From Bog-375 sp049587755 (GTDB lineage: Bacteria > Acidobacteriota > Terriglobia > Bryobacterales > Bryobacteraceae), in assembly GCA_049587755.1 (NCBI GenBank), contig JBAVEN010000049.1, forward strand, positions 62,001 to 126,000: a stretch of DNA of 64,000 bases, written 5' to 3'. The position numbers were made by a program, and so were the translations under genes. Positions within the stretch are counted from its first letter, which is position 1. Each line of letters begins with the position of its first letter. Below the pieces are notes generated by a model. The model saw only the letters and a list, made by a program, of their open reading frames with translations. It was not told the origin of the DNA and made no database searches. This document shows, piece after piece, positions 1-7,508 of the stretch.

Positions 1-1
1 G

Positions 2-1231
2 CGACACAGGCTAGCGGAGTTCCGGACGAGAGTGGAACAACGGCCGCCGAGCCGCTGGCGCTCTCTGACAGATTCGCTGACCTATCGGCAACCGGTGCGG
101 CTGATGGCGATGACCGCAGCCGTCCTGGTGGCAGTAGTCGTGGGATTGGTGCTGATTCCAAGGGAGTCCAATGCGAGCCGGGTCTACGCAGCAGTCGCAC
201 AGCAACTCAGAAGCTCTCAGTCGCTTGAGTACAGCATCGTCCTGAACGAGACACCCTATGTGGGCATCGACTTCAGCTACGCTGCTCCCGGATACCGCCG
301 GCTGAACTGTTCCTGGGGTATCGAGGTGAGGGCCGATCACACCGCCGGCAAGCAAATCGTGCTGGTGCACTTGACGCGGATGTACGTGGTTGAATCCGGC
401 AAGCAGGTCGAGAGCCTCGACAACTCGGAGGACCTGGTGGAGCAGTTGCTGTCGCTTCCACCAGCCGGGGAGCAAATGCTTGGCGAGAAGCGGTCCGGGG
501 GCAAGCGGTTGATCGGCTATCGTCTGCCCAACGCGGCACTCGGTACTTCATTTCCAGGGCTCAGAACTTTCGATATGTGGGTAGACGCCGGAACGCGGCA
601 GGCCGACCACGTCGACATCGCGATCCAGGAACAGGGCAAGCCTGTCCACCAGATGTACATCCGCAACATCCGCGTGAACGGACAGATCGATCAGTCGCTG
701 TTCGATCTGACGCCCCCGGCGGGATACACCGTAATCGCGGCGCCGAGCGCCGAGCTGAGCGCCAACAAACCGGCTCCTCCGCAAAGCGCCTTGGTCGTGC
801 GTGCGCAGATCCGGCAAAGCGACGCGATGACGGTGGCGATGCTGCCCATGACGGGATCCTATCAGCAAACCCGAGCTGCTCTCGCGAGGGTCGAATCCTA
901 TCTGACGGCTATCGGTGTAACCCCAGTTGGCCCACCGCGCGGCCGTTTCGGGTCTGAGCAGAGTTGGGATGTCGGATATCCTGTGCCGGCGGGAACTCGC
1001 GTCGAAGCGCCCTTTCAATTCGCGACTCTGCCGCCGGCACTGGTTGCATCAGAAGTTGTGAACGGCCCCTGGGGAACGGACGCCGACGCCCGATGGGCAG
1101 CTTTCCTGAAGTCGGTCGTGGAGCAGGGCTACGTGCCCGTTGGGCCTCCGATGGAGGCGTGGTCCGGTGAGGATGGCAAAGCGCAGACGCAGTCGACTGA
1201 GATGAGCATTGCGGTGACGAAAGCGAACTGA
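2..1231 (+). CDS. Anti-sigma-like membrane protein with LolA/RseB-like and GyrI-like domains (5' partial)
   Basis: The reading frame is open from the window edge through a GTG at 32, so the true start probably lies upstream. A single hydrophobic segment (about residues 35-55 of the visible part) follows an Arg-rich cytoplasmic piece, the layout of anti-sigma or FecR-type proteins. The next ~190 residues resemble the LolA/RseB fold (secreted beta-rich region ending near DLTPPAGYTV). The last ~140 residues look like a GyrI-like effector-binding domain: paired motifs MTGSYQQTRAALARVESYL and VNGPWGTDADARWAAFLKSV, each followed by a VGPP element. That fusion is unusual because GyrI-like domains are normally cytosolic ligand binders. 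An ECF sigma gene may sit just upstream, outside the window. Exact role is inferred; the domain calls are by eye. Confidence 0.6.
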   Translation, partial: RHRLAEFRTRVEQRPPSRWRSLTDSLTYRQPVRLMAMTAAVLVAVVVGLVLIPRESNASRVYAAVAQQLRSSQSLEYSIVLNETPYVGIDFSYAAPGYRRLNCSWGIEVRADHTAGKQIVLVHLTRMYVVESGKQVESLDNSEDLVEQLLSLPPAGEQMLGEKRSGGKRLIGYRLPNAALGTSFPGLRTFDMWVDAGTRQADHVDIAIQEQGKPVHQMYIRNIRVNGQIDQSLFDLTPPAGYTVIAAPSAELSANKPAPPQSALVVRAQIRQSDAMTVAMLPMTGSYQQTRAALARVESYLTAIGVTPVGPPRGRFGSEQSWDVGYPVPAGTRVEAPFQFATLPPALVASEVVNGPWGTDADARWAAFLKSVVEQGYVPVGPPMEAWSGEDGKAQTQSTEMSIAVTKAN

Positions 1232-1248
1232 GGGCAAAGAGAAGAAAA

Positions 1249-1287
1249 GCCGAGATGACTCTCGGCTCAGCCGGCTGGACAGCCGGC
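1249..1287. terminator. Tandem stem-loops after the anti-sigma-like gene
   Basis: Two short inverted repeats follow the stop codon: GCCGAG/CTCGGC (1249-1254 with 1261-1266) and GCCGGC/GCCGGC (1270-1275 with 1282-1287). No clear T-run follows, so a Rho-independent terminator is only possible. Confidence 0.35.
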
Positions 1288-1295
1288 GCCACCGT

Positions 1296-1348
1296 CGCTC
1301 CCTTTGGTCGCGGCCCAGAATGCATCGGAGCCGCGACCAGAGGGAGCG
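1296..1348. repeat. Palindromic copy of a dispersed intergenic repeat
   Basis: Arms 1296-1314 and 1330-1348 are 19 nt and complementary except for one position, with a 15-nt loop. Each arm resembles the element consensus C(C/G)(A/G)CTCCCT-ACGGTCGCGGCTC seen at 9476, 11568, 18334 and 46773. It sits between two convergent genes and could also act as a two-way terminator. Confidence 0.7.
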
Positions 1349-1458
1349 GTTACTTTCCCGGGCAAGGCATAAACCCGCCGGTTGCGGCAAGACGGCACGA
1401 GCCCGCGAGAGAGGCGATGCGCATCCCTCGGCCGTCGCTTGCCTGTAAGGTGCAAACT

Positions 1459-1845
1459 CTAGGTTTTGTAAGCGATCAGTTTCCCGTTTGTGCGTTCGAT
1501 ATAGTAAGTGCGGCCAACACTGGCGAGCGTGAAGGTTTGCTGCGGGAAGTTGAATGCGGCGAATTCCGCTGCCTTGGTTATCTGGGCGAACGCATCGTCA
1601 CCGATCAGCGTTTTGCGGTCGTCCGCGAGCCCGGAATTGTTGAGCCGATTCATCTCCTGCTGGACTTGGACAACGTGGCCCGGCAGGCCGCCCAGGGTCA
1701 AAAACAGTTCGTGAATGCGTTCCTTAAAGCCGTCAAGAAACGCCTTATCGGCTAAGATGATGGCGCCGTTGGGTGTGAGTTGAGTCGTTCCCGGAACGGG
1801 CGCCGGGATATGGTGTCTATCGTGAGTCCTGGTCTTTGCTGCCAT
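1459..1845 (-). CDS. Conserved-looking hypothetical protein
   Basis: A 128-aa soluble protein I do not recognise. It has no signal peptide or membrane segment; the middle (GFKERIHELFLTLGG ... VQVQQEMNRLNN) looks helical. Its start lies 29 nt inside the 3' end of the upstream GNAT gene, and an AGGAG Shine-Dalgarno about 11 nt before the ATG is embedded in that gene, so the two are probably translated from one message. No function can be assigned. Confidence 0.5.
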   Translation of the reverse strand: MAAKTRTHDRHHIPAPVPGTTQLTPNGAIILADKAFLDGFKERIHELFLTLGGLPGHVVQVQQEMNRLNNSGLADDRKTLIGDDAFAQITKAAEFAAFNFPQQTFTLASVGRTYYIERTNGKLIAYKT

Positions 1846-2584
1846 GTGTGTATCCGTCTCCTGGGTTGAGTGGCTGGCGAAATACGGTAACCCGGTCCGA
1901 GAAGCGGAACCCGAGTGTACGAGCGATGTTCAAGGACGCGACGTTGGATTCGTCCGTGAACCAGCAGGCGACTTTGCCGGCTGCACGGACGTGCCGGATC
2001 AGATGGTAGGCGGCAGCCCTGGCATAGCCTCTCCCGCGATGCTCCATCGTGGTGAAGATGGCGAGATCGCAAAACGATTCAGTCTGCCAACCGGTGTAAC
2101 AAACGGAAACTACTCGTCCGGCCACCCAAGCGGCCGCGGCCGCGCCGCCCACGAGCGCATGTGCGACGTCTCGCCGGACGCCCTCAGGCAGGCTCATGGT
2201 GCTGTCTTCGTCGCCGGGCGCGAGCATGGCGATACGGACAAATCCCGGTTGTCGCCAGGCGCGGTTCTCCACGTGAACCAGGCGCCGCGCTCCGGCGATT
2301 TCCCATTCCGGGACTGCGCCCGCGCCGATTTCGGCTTGATCGCCAGCAGCCAGCAAAGTGACGATTTGTTTGCAGGCGGCCAAGGCGTCCCGAATCAGCG
2401 AAGCGTCGGGCCGGCCGATCATGGTCATGAGCCCGGCGTCCACGCCCCAAACGACAGAATTGTGAGACGACACGCCACGGATTCCGCAATGTTGGCGCTC
2501 AAGCAGCATCGCCCGAGTCTCAAGAAAATTGGGAGTATCGGGCAGCTGGCGGAGAAGTTCCGAGTGATCGAGCCTCAGTCGCAT
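1817..2584 (-). CDS. GNAT-family N-acetyltransferase
   Basis: A 255-aa protein whose C-terminal half carries the acetyl-CoA-binding GNAT signature: RGRGYARAAAYHLI (the R-x-x-G-x-G/A pyrophosphate loop) followed by a strand and NVASLNIARTLGFR, typical of motif B. The N-terminal ~120 residues are a less conserved extension, as in FR47/GNAT_acetyltran proteins. The acceptor substrate cannot be read from sequence. A well-spaced minus-strand promoter lies at 2676-2704. The ATG is directly preceded by GGGAGG with almost no spacer, so the start is a little uncertain. Confidence 0.75.
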   Translation of the reverse strand: MRLRLDHSELLRQLPDTPNFLETRAMLLERQHCGIRGVSSHNSVVWGVDAGLMTMIGRPDASLIRDALAACKQIVTLLAAGDQAEIGAGAVPEWEIAGARRLVHVENRAWRQPGFVRIAMLAPGDEDSTMSLPEGVRRDVAHALVGGAAAAAWVAGRVVSVCYTGWQTESFCDLAIFTTMEHRGRGYARAAAYHLIRHVRAAGKVACWFTDESNVASLNIARTLGFRFSDRVTVFRQPLNPGDGYTHGSKDQDSR

Positions 2585-2675
2585 CCTCCCGTCAGATCCG
2601 GTCCCTCTCCCCCGAATGTTCAGGAAGATGGCGGCATTTGCTTATTCTGCGGGACCCCTCCCCGGACATAGCACC

Positions 2676-2704
2676 TGTATATCACCTCAGTTTTCGAATT
2701 GCAA
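2676..2704 (-). promoter_or_regulatory. Sigma-70-type promoter for the GNAT gene
   Basis: On the minus strand TTGCAA (2699-2704) and TATACA (2676-2681) are separated by 17 nt, pointing at the GNAT gene with an expected leader of about 85 nt. Confidence 0.5.
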
Positions 2705-2819
2705 CCCGACATGGTGCGGGATCGACCACTGCCGCGCGTGGCGCGCAGCCTGCTTGCGGGCCCTGAGTAACCGCGGCCACATCTTCCGCGTAGCTACAAT
2801 AGTCGGGTACCGAACCGCT

Positions 2820-3332
2820 ATGAGCACACCGAAGTCTTTGGCCACAGTGAACGAAATGTTCGATTACAACTACTGGGCGCGGGACCGCCAGCTTCAAGCC
2901 TGCGCGGGCCTCACGGAGGAGCAGTTCCTCCGCCCCCTGGGCAACAGCTTCCCTTCGCTGCGCGACACGCTCACGCATCTGCTCGCGGTGGAGTGGTTGT
3001 GGCTGGAACGCTGGCGGGGCCGGTCGCCGCGCACCTTGCTTAGCCCCACGGAGCTGCCCACGTTGGCTGCTCTATCGCAGCGCTGGCAGATCGTGGAGCG
3101 CGAGATGCGAGACTACATGGCCGGCTTGAGTGAAGAGGCGCTCGAGCGGCCGGTGACTTACGTCAATACCGGAGGGCAGGCGTGGACCTACGCGCTGTGG
3201 AGCATGATCCAACACCTGCTCCACCACCAGAGTTATCATCGCGGCCAGGTGACTGCGCTTTTTCGGCAGCTTGAGGTACAGCCGCCCCAAGTCGATTTTC
3301 TGAATGGGTGCGACATGGAATTTCGCTGTTGA
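2820..3332 (+). CDS. DinB-family protein
   Basis: The frame extends upstream to 2616, but the domain begins at the ATG at 2820 (MSTPKSLATVNEMFDYNYWA), giving 170 aa, the usual DinB length. DinB proteins are four-helix bundles with three metal-binding histidines; here LRDTLTHLLAVEWLW supplies the first and LLHHQSYHRGQV the C-terminal H-x-x-x-H pair. Family members include bacillithiol/mycothiol-type thiol transferases and stress-induced proteins of unknown reaction. A possible -10 (TACAAT, 2795-2800) sits just before the gene. Confidence 0.85.
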   Translation: MSTPKSLATVNEMFDYNYWARDRQLQACAGLTEEQFLRPLGNSFPSLRDTLTHLLAVEWLWLERWRGRSPRTLLSPTELPTLAALSQRWQIVEREMRDYMAGLSEEALERPVTYVNTGGQAWTYALWSMIQHLLHHQSYHRGQVTALFRQLEVQPPQVDFLNGCDMEFRC

Positions 3333-3362
3333 GCTGCGCCGCCGCGAGGCTCGCGACTCCAT

Positions 3363-3689
3363 TTATTGAGACTGCGTCTGCGGGCCTTCGATCTCGACGC
3401 CGCCGACAACGCCGGCCAACAGATTGTACAGTCCGCCGAGGATCAACCCAAAGATGAATCCAAGCGCTCCGTACAGGATCGGAAATATGATTATGGCGCC
3501 AACTCCGAACAGCACTCCAAACTGGCTGGGGAAACCCGTCCCGCTCGAAACCGTTTGGAGTGCGCTCCCGACTAGCGCCAACAGGGAAAAGATTGCCCCG
3601 ACGACAAGACCGAGAAGGGCGTACAACGCGCCCTGAATCTTTGCCAGCGAAACAGCGCCGATTCGCCGCACAACGAGTTTGGTAACCAT
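3363..3689 (-). CDS. Small multi-pass membrane protein
   Basis: Start chosen at MVTKLVVRRIGAVSLAKIQG (3689) because upstream residues in the longer frame are Arg/Pro-rich and unlike the rest. The 108-aa product has two or three long hydrophobic stretches with glycine zippers (LYALLGLVVGAIFSLLALVG and YGALGFIFGLILGGLYNLL) and a short acidic tail. The MxxKxxxxRIGxxSxxKIQ N-terminus resembles DUF3566-type membrane proteins of unknown function. It is convergent with the DinB gene and divergent from the gene at 3763. Confidence 0.7.
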   Translation of the reverse strand: MVTKLVVRRIGAVSLAKIQGALYALLGLVVGAIFSLLALVGSALQTVSSGTGFPSQFGVLFGVGAIIIFPILYGALGFIFGLILGGLYNLLAGVVGGVEIEGPQTQSQ

Positions 3690-3762
3690 GGCGGCGTATG
3701 ATACCACACGGCGCGGCGCGCGGCCCGGCGCACCCTGCCATCCATAAGCTAAGCTCAATGGG

Positions 3763-5409
3763 ATGCCGAACCTGCTGGACCGGCTGGACAGTTGGAAACG
3801 CCGCTTTGGCCCGCCGGAGACCGGGCAACTGGAGCGGCTGCTTCGCGCGGCGGCGAAATACCGCGTGCGCGATGCCGCAGGCCTGATTCGCCTGCATGAG
3901 ACGCTGCTTTTCCTGCGGGCCTATCCGCGCACGCCGGAAGTGGCGCGGCTTGCCGACACGATCTTGTTCGCGTTTGCCGGCCGCGTGGCTCGCTTGCGCG
4001 CGGCGGGCGTGGACCTGGAGCCGTTCGCCGAGCCGGAGGTTTCCGGCATCGCCGGCACGGATCTCACCGCGGTGTTCAGCTTCGAGGTGGCGCGCAGCCT
4101 GGTCAAGCGCTATCGACGCGCCATTCGCCTGGCCTGGGACGCACACGACGAAATCGACCGTGTGGGAGCGGACGCGCCGCACTTGGCGCCGCTGATTCGC
4201 GAAGAGTGGCCGGTGGAAGCGCACGTTCCGTTCGAGCGCTGGCTGGCGGCGGCGCGCCCGCGCGCGGAAATCGAGTTGCCCTGGCTGCTGGACCGCCTGC
4301 GGGCGATCGCACCAGAGCGCACCGCCGAGCGCTACAACGCGATGGGGCTGCCACTCACCTTTGAGATCGGCAGCCGCGTTTCGCGCTCCCGCCAGCGGGC
4401 GCCGATGCGCGGCCTGTTCTGCCACACTGAGCCGCTGATCGCGCGGCGCGACATCTCGCTGGCGCGCGAATTGGCGGCGCCGCCGCTCGCTATCGAGCGC
4501 CTGGTGCCCGCGGACGCGCGCAAGATGCTAGATCTGATTCTCGATACTTCGGCCATGCGCTTTCGCGAGCTGTACGGCTTCAGCCACCCGGACGAAGCCA
4601 ACGTATTCAGTGCCGACGCGGGCCGCGGCGTCGAAATCGTCTTCTTCGGCGTGCCGCCGCGCTGGCGGCTTCCGCTGCGCGCCTACCACGCCGGCATGTT
4701 CTTCAAGAACGGCGTCCCCGCCGGCTACGTCGAGCTGCTTTCCTTCTTCGATCGCGCCGAAGTGGGATTCAACCTGTACTACACCTTCCGCGACGGTGAA
4801 TCGGCATGGCTCTACGCGCGGCTGCTGCATTTGTTCCACCAGGTGCTGGGCGTGATTTGCTTTTCTGTGGACCCGTACCAGATCGGCGACGAAAATGCCG
4901 AGGCTATCGATTCAGGCGCCTTCTGGTTCTATCGCAAACTGGGATTCCGGCCAGTCGATCCGAACCTCGCCGCGTTAGCCGAGCGCGAAGAGGAACGCAT
5001 CGCGCGCACACCCGGCTATCGCAGCTCACGCCGCACGTTGCAGCGCCTCGCTACAGGATACGTGTTGTTTGAAGGCCCCGGAGCTGAGGCCGGCCAATGG
5101 GATCGCTTTTCGATTCGCAATGCGGGGCTCGCAGCCACGCGCGCGCTGGCTGCGCGGTTCGGCGGCGATACCGGGCGCATGAGCCGCGCCGCGAGCCGCT
5201 TCGCCGCCCGCCATTTCGGCGTGGAATCGGCGAGCGGGCTGGCGCTGGTGTTGAGCGTAATTCCCGGCGTTGCGAGTTGGAGCCCGGCGGAAAAGAAGGT
5301 AGTGGCAGCGATTCTGCGCGCCAAGGAGCGCGGCTCGGAGACACACTACCTGCGGCTGATGCAACGGCATGACAGGCTGCGAGCAGCGTTTCTCAAGCTG
5401 GGGCGCTAA
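3763..5409 (+). CDS. Uncharacterised 548-aa protein
   Basis: A long cytosolic protein, Arg- and Ala-rich, with no signal peptide or membrane helix. I do not recognise the family. Residues ~250-400 contain a patch (AGYVELLSFFDRAEVGFNLYY ... FWFYRKLGFRPV) that resembles the end of a GNAT fold, where a final YRKLGF motif is common, but no acetyl-CoA loop is obvious. The ~250-residue N-terminal region and the C-terminal helical region (WSPAEKKVVAAILRAKERGS) have no clear relatives I can name. Monocistronic; it starts 73 bp after a divergent gene. Confidence 0.7.
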   Translation: MPNLLDRLDSWKRRFGPPETGQLERLLRAAAKYRVRDAAGLIRLHETLLFLRAYPRTPEVARLADTILFAFAGRVARLRAAGVDLEPFAEPEVSGIAGTDLTAVFSFEVARSLVKRYRRAIRLAWDAHDEIDRVGADAPHLAPLIREEWPVEAHVPFERWLAAARPRAEIELPWLLDRLRAIAPERTAERYNAMGLPLTFEIGSRVSRSRQRAPMRGLFCHTEPLIARRDISLARELAAPPLAIERLVPADARKMLDLILDTSAMRFRELYGFSHPDEANVFSADAGRGVEIVFFGVPPRWRLPLRAYHAGMFFKNGVPAGYVELLSFFDRAEVGFNLYYTFRDGESAWLYARLLHLFHQVLGVICFSVDPYQIGDENAEAIDSGAFWFYRKLGFRPVDPNLAALAEREEERIARTPGYRSSRRTLQRLATGYVLFEGPGAEAGQWDRFSIRNAGLAATRALAARFGGDTGRMSRAASRFAARHFGVESASGLALVLSVIPGVASWSPAEKKVVAAILRAKERGSETHYLRLMQRHDRLRAAFLKLGR

Positions 5410-5426
5410 TATGCCCGCTCACCAGA

Positions 5427-5570
5427 TCAGGGCTTCGCCCGAAGCGACGATGCAATCTCCTCCAAGCAGCGATTGGCTTGTGTGAGGTTACGATCGATTC
5501 GCAAAAGCAGCCTGCAGGGGATAACGGCTAAAACAACGACAAGCAGGAACAAGATCACGGTGAGAGTCAT
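5427..5570 (-). CDS. 47-aa single-pass membrane miniprotein
   Basis: A short ORF reads MTLTVILFLLVVVLAVIPCR, then a basic/polar helix LLLRIDRNLTQANRCLEEIA and a short tail. One membrane segment at the N-terminus with a charged C-terminal helix is a typical small-membrane-protein layout. GGGAG lies two bases before the ATG, which is closer than usual. It fills most of the gap between the 548-aa gene and rpmE and could be read through from rpmE. No homologue is recognised. Confidence 0.4.
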   Translation of the reverse strand: MTLTVILFLLVVVLAVIPCRLLLRIDRNLTQANRCLEEIASSLRAKP

Positions 5571-5670
5571 GCTCCCATTGTACGCGCGAACACGCTGCGC
5601 GGAACACTGGCGAGTCGGCTATTTTGGAGCTGAAACGCGGTTTTCGAGAGCCACTCGGAACCCTAGCGGC

Positions 5671-5907
5671 TTACGTGGTCGGCTGGACTGCCTTCTTGGC
5701 GGCGCGGGAGACCTTGTATTTCTTCTCGAACTTGTCCACGCGGCCGGCGGTATCGATTAGCTTCTGGCGGCCGGTGAAGAACGGGTGGCAGGAGGAGCAG
5801 ATTTCCACGCGGATGTCGCCTTTGTGCGTGGACCGGGTCATGAACGTGTGGCCGCAGGCGCAAATCACGTTCACAGGGGCATACGCAGGATGAATTCCAG
5901 CTTTCAT
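5671..5907 (-). CDS. rpmE: 50S ribosomal protein L31
   Basis: The 78-aa product matches bacterial L31 throughout: MKAGIHPAYAPVNVICACG start, HPFFTGRQKLIDTAGRVDKF core and a basic tail. All four zinc-ligand cysteines are present (C16, C18, C37, C40), so this is the zinc-binding C+ form. L31 bridges the subunits at the central protuberance of the ribosome. An extended -10 promoter lies at 5939-5947, immediately after the terminator of an upstream minus-strand RNA. Confidence 0.97.
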   Translation of the reverse strand: MKAGIHPAYAPVNVICACGHTFMTRSTHKGDIRVEICSSCHPFFTGRQKLIDTAGRVDKFEKKYKVSRAAKKAVQPTT

Positions 5908-5938
5908 TTTTGTTGCGGGGGATCCTTTCGAGACTTTC

Positions 5939-5947
5939 AGTATAGCA
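5939..5947 (-). promoter_or_regulatory. Extended -10 promoter of rpmE
   Basis: The minus strand reads TGCTATACT, an extended -10 (TGN plus TATACT), about 32 nt before the rpmE start. No good -35 is present; upstream is the G/C-rich terminator hairpin. Confidence 0.5.
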
Positions 5948-5956
5948 AAAACATGA

Positions 5957-5991
5957 AACCCCCGTGGCCCTGTTAGAGATCCACGGGGGTT
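5957..5991 (-). terminator. Rho-independent terminator of the RNA upstream of rpmE
   Basis: A perfect 11-bp inverted repeat (AACCCCCGTGG, 5957-5967; CCACGGGGGTT, 5981-5991; 13-nt loop) is followed on the minus strand by TTTCATGTTTTT. On the plus strand no T-run follows, so the minus direction is favoured. Confidence 0.75.
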
Positions 5992-5994
5992 GAT

Positions 5995-6163
5995 AGCCTA
6001 AGAAAACCTGAGGCTTTGGTTGCGCAAGAGGCAGCCGGTCCACAGGAACTTGACCCCGCCAACTGGAGCAGGCGTCGGCTACGTTAGAGGCTCGACTTTA
6101 ACAGTCGGCCACCTCCTGCGGTCGCTTGTTACTTTCCATCTTCTCTGGACCACCTCCTTTCCC
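5995..6163 (-). ncRNA. Candidate structured RNA / leader upstream of rpmE
   Basis: On the minus strand a 15-nt arm CGCAGGAGGTGGCCG (6120-6106) pairs without interruption with CGGCTGCCTCTTGCG (6037-6023). Three of the pairs are G-U and would be A-C mismatches in a plus-strand RNA, which fixes the strand. Inside the stem are two hairpins, about 6102-6083 and 6076-6052; the second also needs minus-strand G-U pairs. A 5-bp hairpin (6015-5995) and then the terminator at 5991-5957 follow. A TTGACT/TATTTT-like promoter may lie about 20-50 nt upstream, but its spacing is poor. The fold does not match 6S RNA, tmRNA, RNase P or SRP RNA as I know them. It may be an independent RNA or an attenuator for rpmE. 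Confidence 0.6.
6098..6139 (-). CDS. 13-codon leader ORF with 16S-complementary upstream sequence
   Basis: The ORF encodes MESNKRPQEVADC and stops at 6098-6100. Upstream, AAAGGAGGTGGTCCAG (6160-6145) is complementary over 16 nt, with one G-U pair, to the usual bacterial 16S rRNA 3' end. The distance from GGAGG to the ATG is 13 nt, longer than optimal. The coding sequence contains the whole 5' arm of the 15-bp stem in the surrounding RNA, so translation would open that stem. A regulatory role is inferred; it is too short for codon-usage tests. Confidence 0.45.
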   Translation of the reverse strand: MESNKRPQEVADC

Positions 6164-6263
6164 AGTGATAGAAAAATATTCGCACGAGAGGCGCGGGAAA
6201 GTCAATACTGTTTTCCATATGCAGTACTCATTGCTGGTTGTGCCGCGATATGTAGTATTGCGG

Positions 6264-7301
6264 TTACAGATTTCGAGCCGCGAACCGGCACATGGCGAGA
6301 CCATCCATGAGCTTGAACGGCAGCCGGCCGGTGGTGTAATGGCCGCAAGGAAGCGTGTAGACCTGGTGCGGCAGGTCCATCTCGCGGAAGGCGCTCAGCA
6401 CCTGCTTCGAATAGACCGGCAGGAAACTGGTGTCGTGCTTGGCCCAGATGAGCAGGCTGGGCATCTTGCGGTTCTCCATGCGGCTCAGGTAAGCGGCCGG
6501 GCTGATTACCGACCAGTAGCGGCGCAAATCGTCCTGCGAAACATCGCTCGCGAATCCCTTGCGCACGTGCTGAGTAGAGAGGCCGGTCCAGACCACGTCG
6601 GAAAAATACATCGAGACGTGATTGAAAATGCCCAGCTTGATTCGGCTGTCGTGAGCCGCGGCTATGAAGGCCACGCAGGAACCCAGGCTGGTGCCGAGAA
6701 TGGCCAGCCGCTGGTAGCCTTGGGCAGCGAGCCAATCCAAACACGCGCGCGCATCGATCACCGATTGCCGCGAAGCGTGGATGGTGCGTCCCACGTTGCT
6801 CGAGACGTGGTAGTCGGCGCGCTCAAGTTCCGCCGGCATGCGCTCGGCGTGGTACGCCATGCTCATGCGCAGCGCGCTGACGCCAAAGCGGTTCAGCAAC
6901 TTGGCCAGGCCGACGTGGCCATCCACGCCGGCGTTCCACTGCGGCAGCACGAGCACGGCGCGGCGCGGCTCGCGCTCCACGGGGAACCACAGCGCATGCA
7001 TGGTGTTGTTCTCCGGGTACGGCGTCTCGACCGGACTGGTGAAGGTGAGATGACCCTCGCGCAGTCGATAATCCGCCGCCGGCTGGTAACGGAAGAAGCG
7101 ATCCGAATCGGCCAGCGCTTCTCGGGCGAAGCCGTCGAGCGCTTCGCGGGCGTGGCCATTGACGCGCTCGGGCAAGCCCGGAAAATCGAGCCTGCGGAGC
7201 CAGTCCAAGCCCCATTCAAACGGCCGCACCACGCGGTTGGTATCGCGCGTCGCCAGCTTGCGTTCCCAATTGTCGATCCAGCGGGCGTAAATCCCAGGCA
7301 T
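6264..7301 (-). CDS. Alpha/beta hydrolase (dienelactone-hydrolase-like)
   Basis: A 345-aa cytosolic protein with an alpha/beta-hydrolase core: RAVLVLPQWNAGVDGHVGLAK (oxyanion region), the nucleophile elbow GTSLGS, an acid-containing LLIWAKHDTSF and a catalytic-His candidate in LPCGHYTTG. The ~90-residue N-terminal extension (WERKLATRDTNRVVRPFEWG) is shared by bacterial 'abhydrolase domain' proteins acting on unknown esters. The gene stands alone, about 200 bp from its neighbour. Confidence 0.85.
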   Translation of the reverse strand: MPGIYARWIDNWERKLATRDTNRVVRPFEWGLDWLRRLDFPGLPERVNGHAREALDGFAREALADSDRFFRYQPAADYRLREGHLTFTSPVETPYPENNTMHALWFPVEREPRRAVLVLPQWNAGVDGHVGLAKLLNRFGVSALRMSMAYHAERMPAELERADYHVSSNVGRTIHASRQSVIDARACLDWLAAQGYQRLAILGTSLGSCVAFIAAAHDSRIKLGIFNHVSMYFSDVVWTGLSTQHVRKGFASDVSQDDLRRYWSVISPAAYLSRMENRKMPSLLIWAKHDTSFLPVYSKQVLSAFREMDLPHQVYTLPCGHYTTGRLPFKLMDGLAMCRFAARNL

Positions 7302-7508
7302 GTTCTTTGCGAAGCCTTCTCAAGTTTAGCGTGAAGGAGAGGTGCGGAACAGTTTGACCGGACCGGCCTGCATTGACTGTCAGTGCCCAGGAGGCGGTTT
7401 TATAGAAGCACTGGCGTCCTGAAGCCGCAGACACGGTTTTTCGGCGCTGTCATCAACCACGCCGGCGGGCAGCCCAGCCGCTGGCCCTGCTATCTCGGAA
7501 CAAGCGCC

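Noticed and set aside
6141..6165. Plus-strand GGACCACCTCCTTT resembling the end of a 16S rRNA gene
   Set aside because: The preceding sequence does not match the conserved 16S 3' region (no GTAACAAGGTA), so it is explained as an extended SD on the minus strand.
6126..7334. 402-codon plus-strand ORF opposite the alpha/beta hydrolase
   Set aside because: Antisense to a hydrolase with a nucleophile elbow, and it overlaps the structured RNA.
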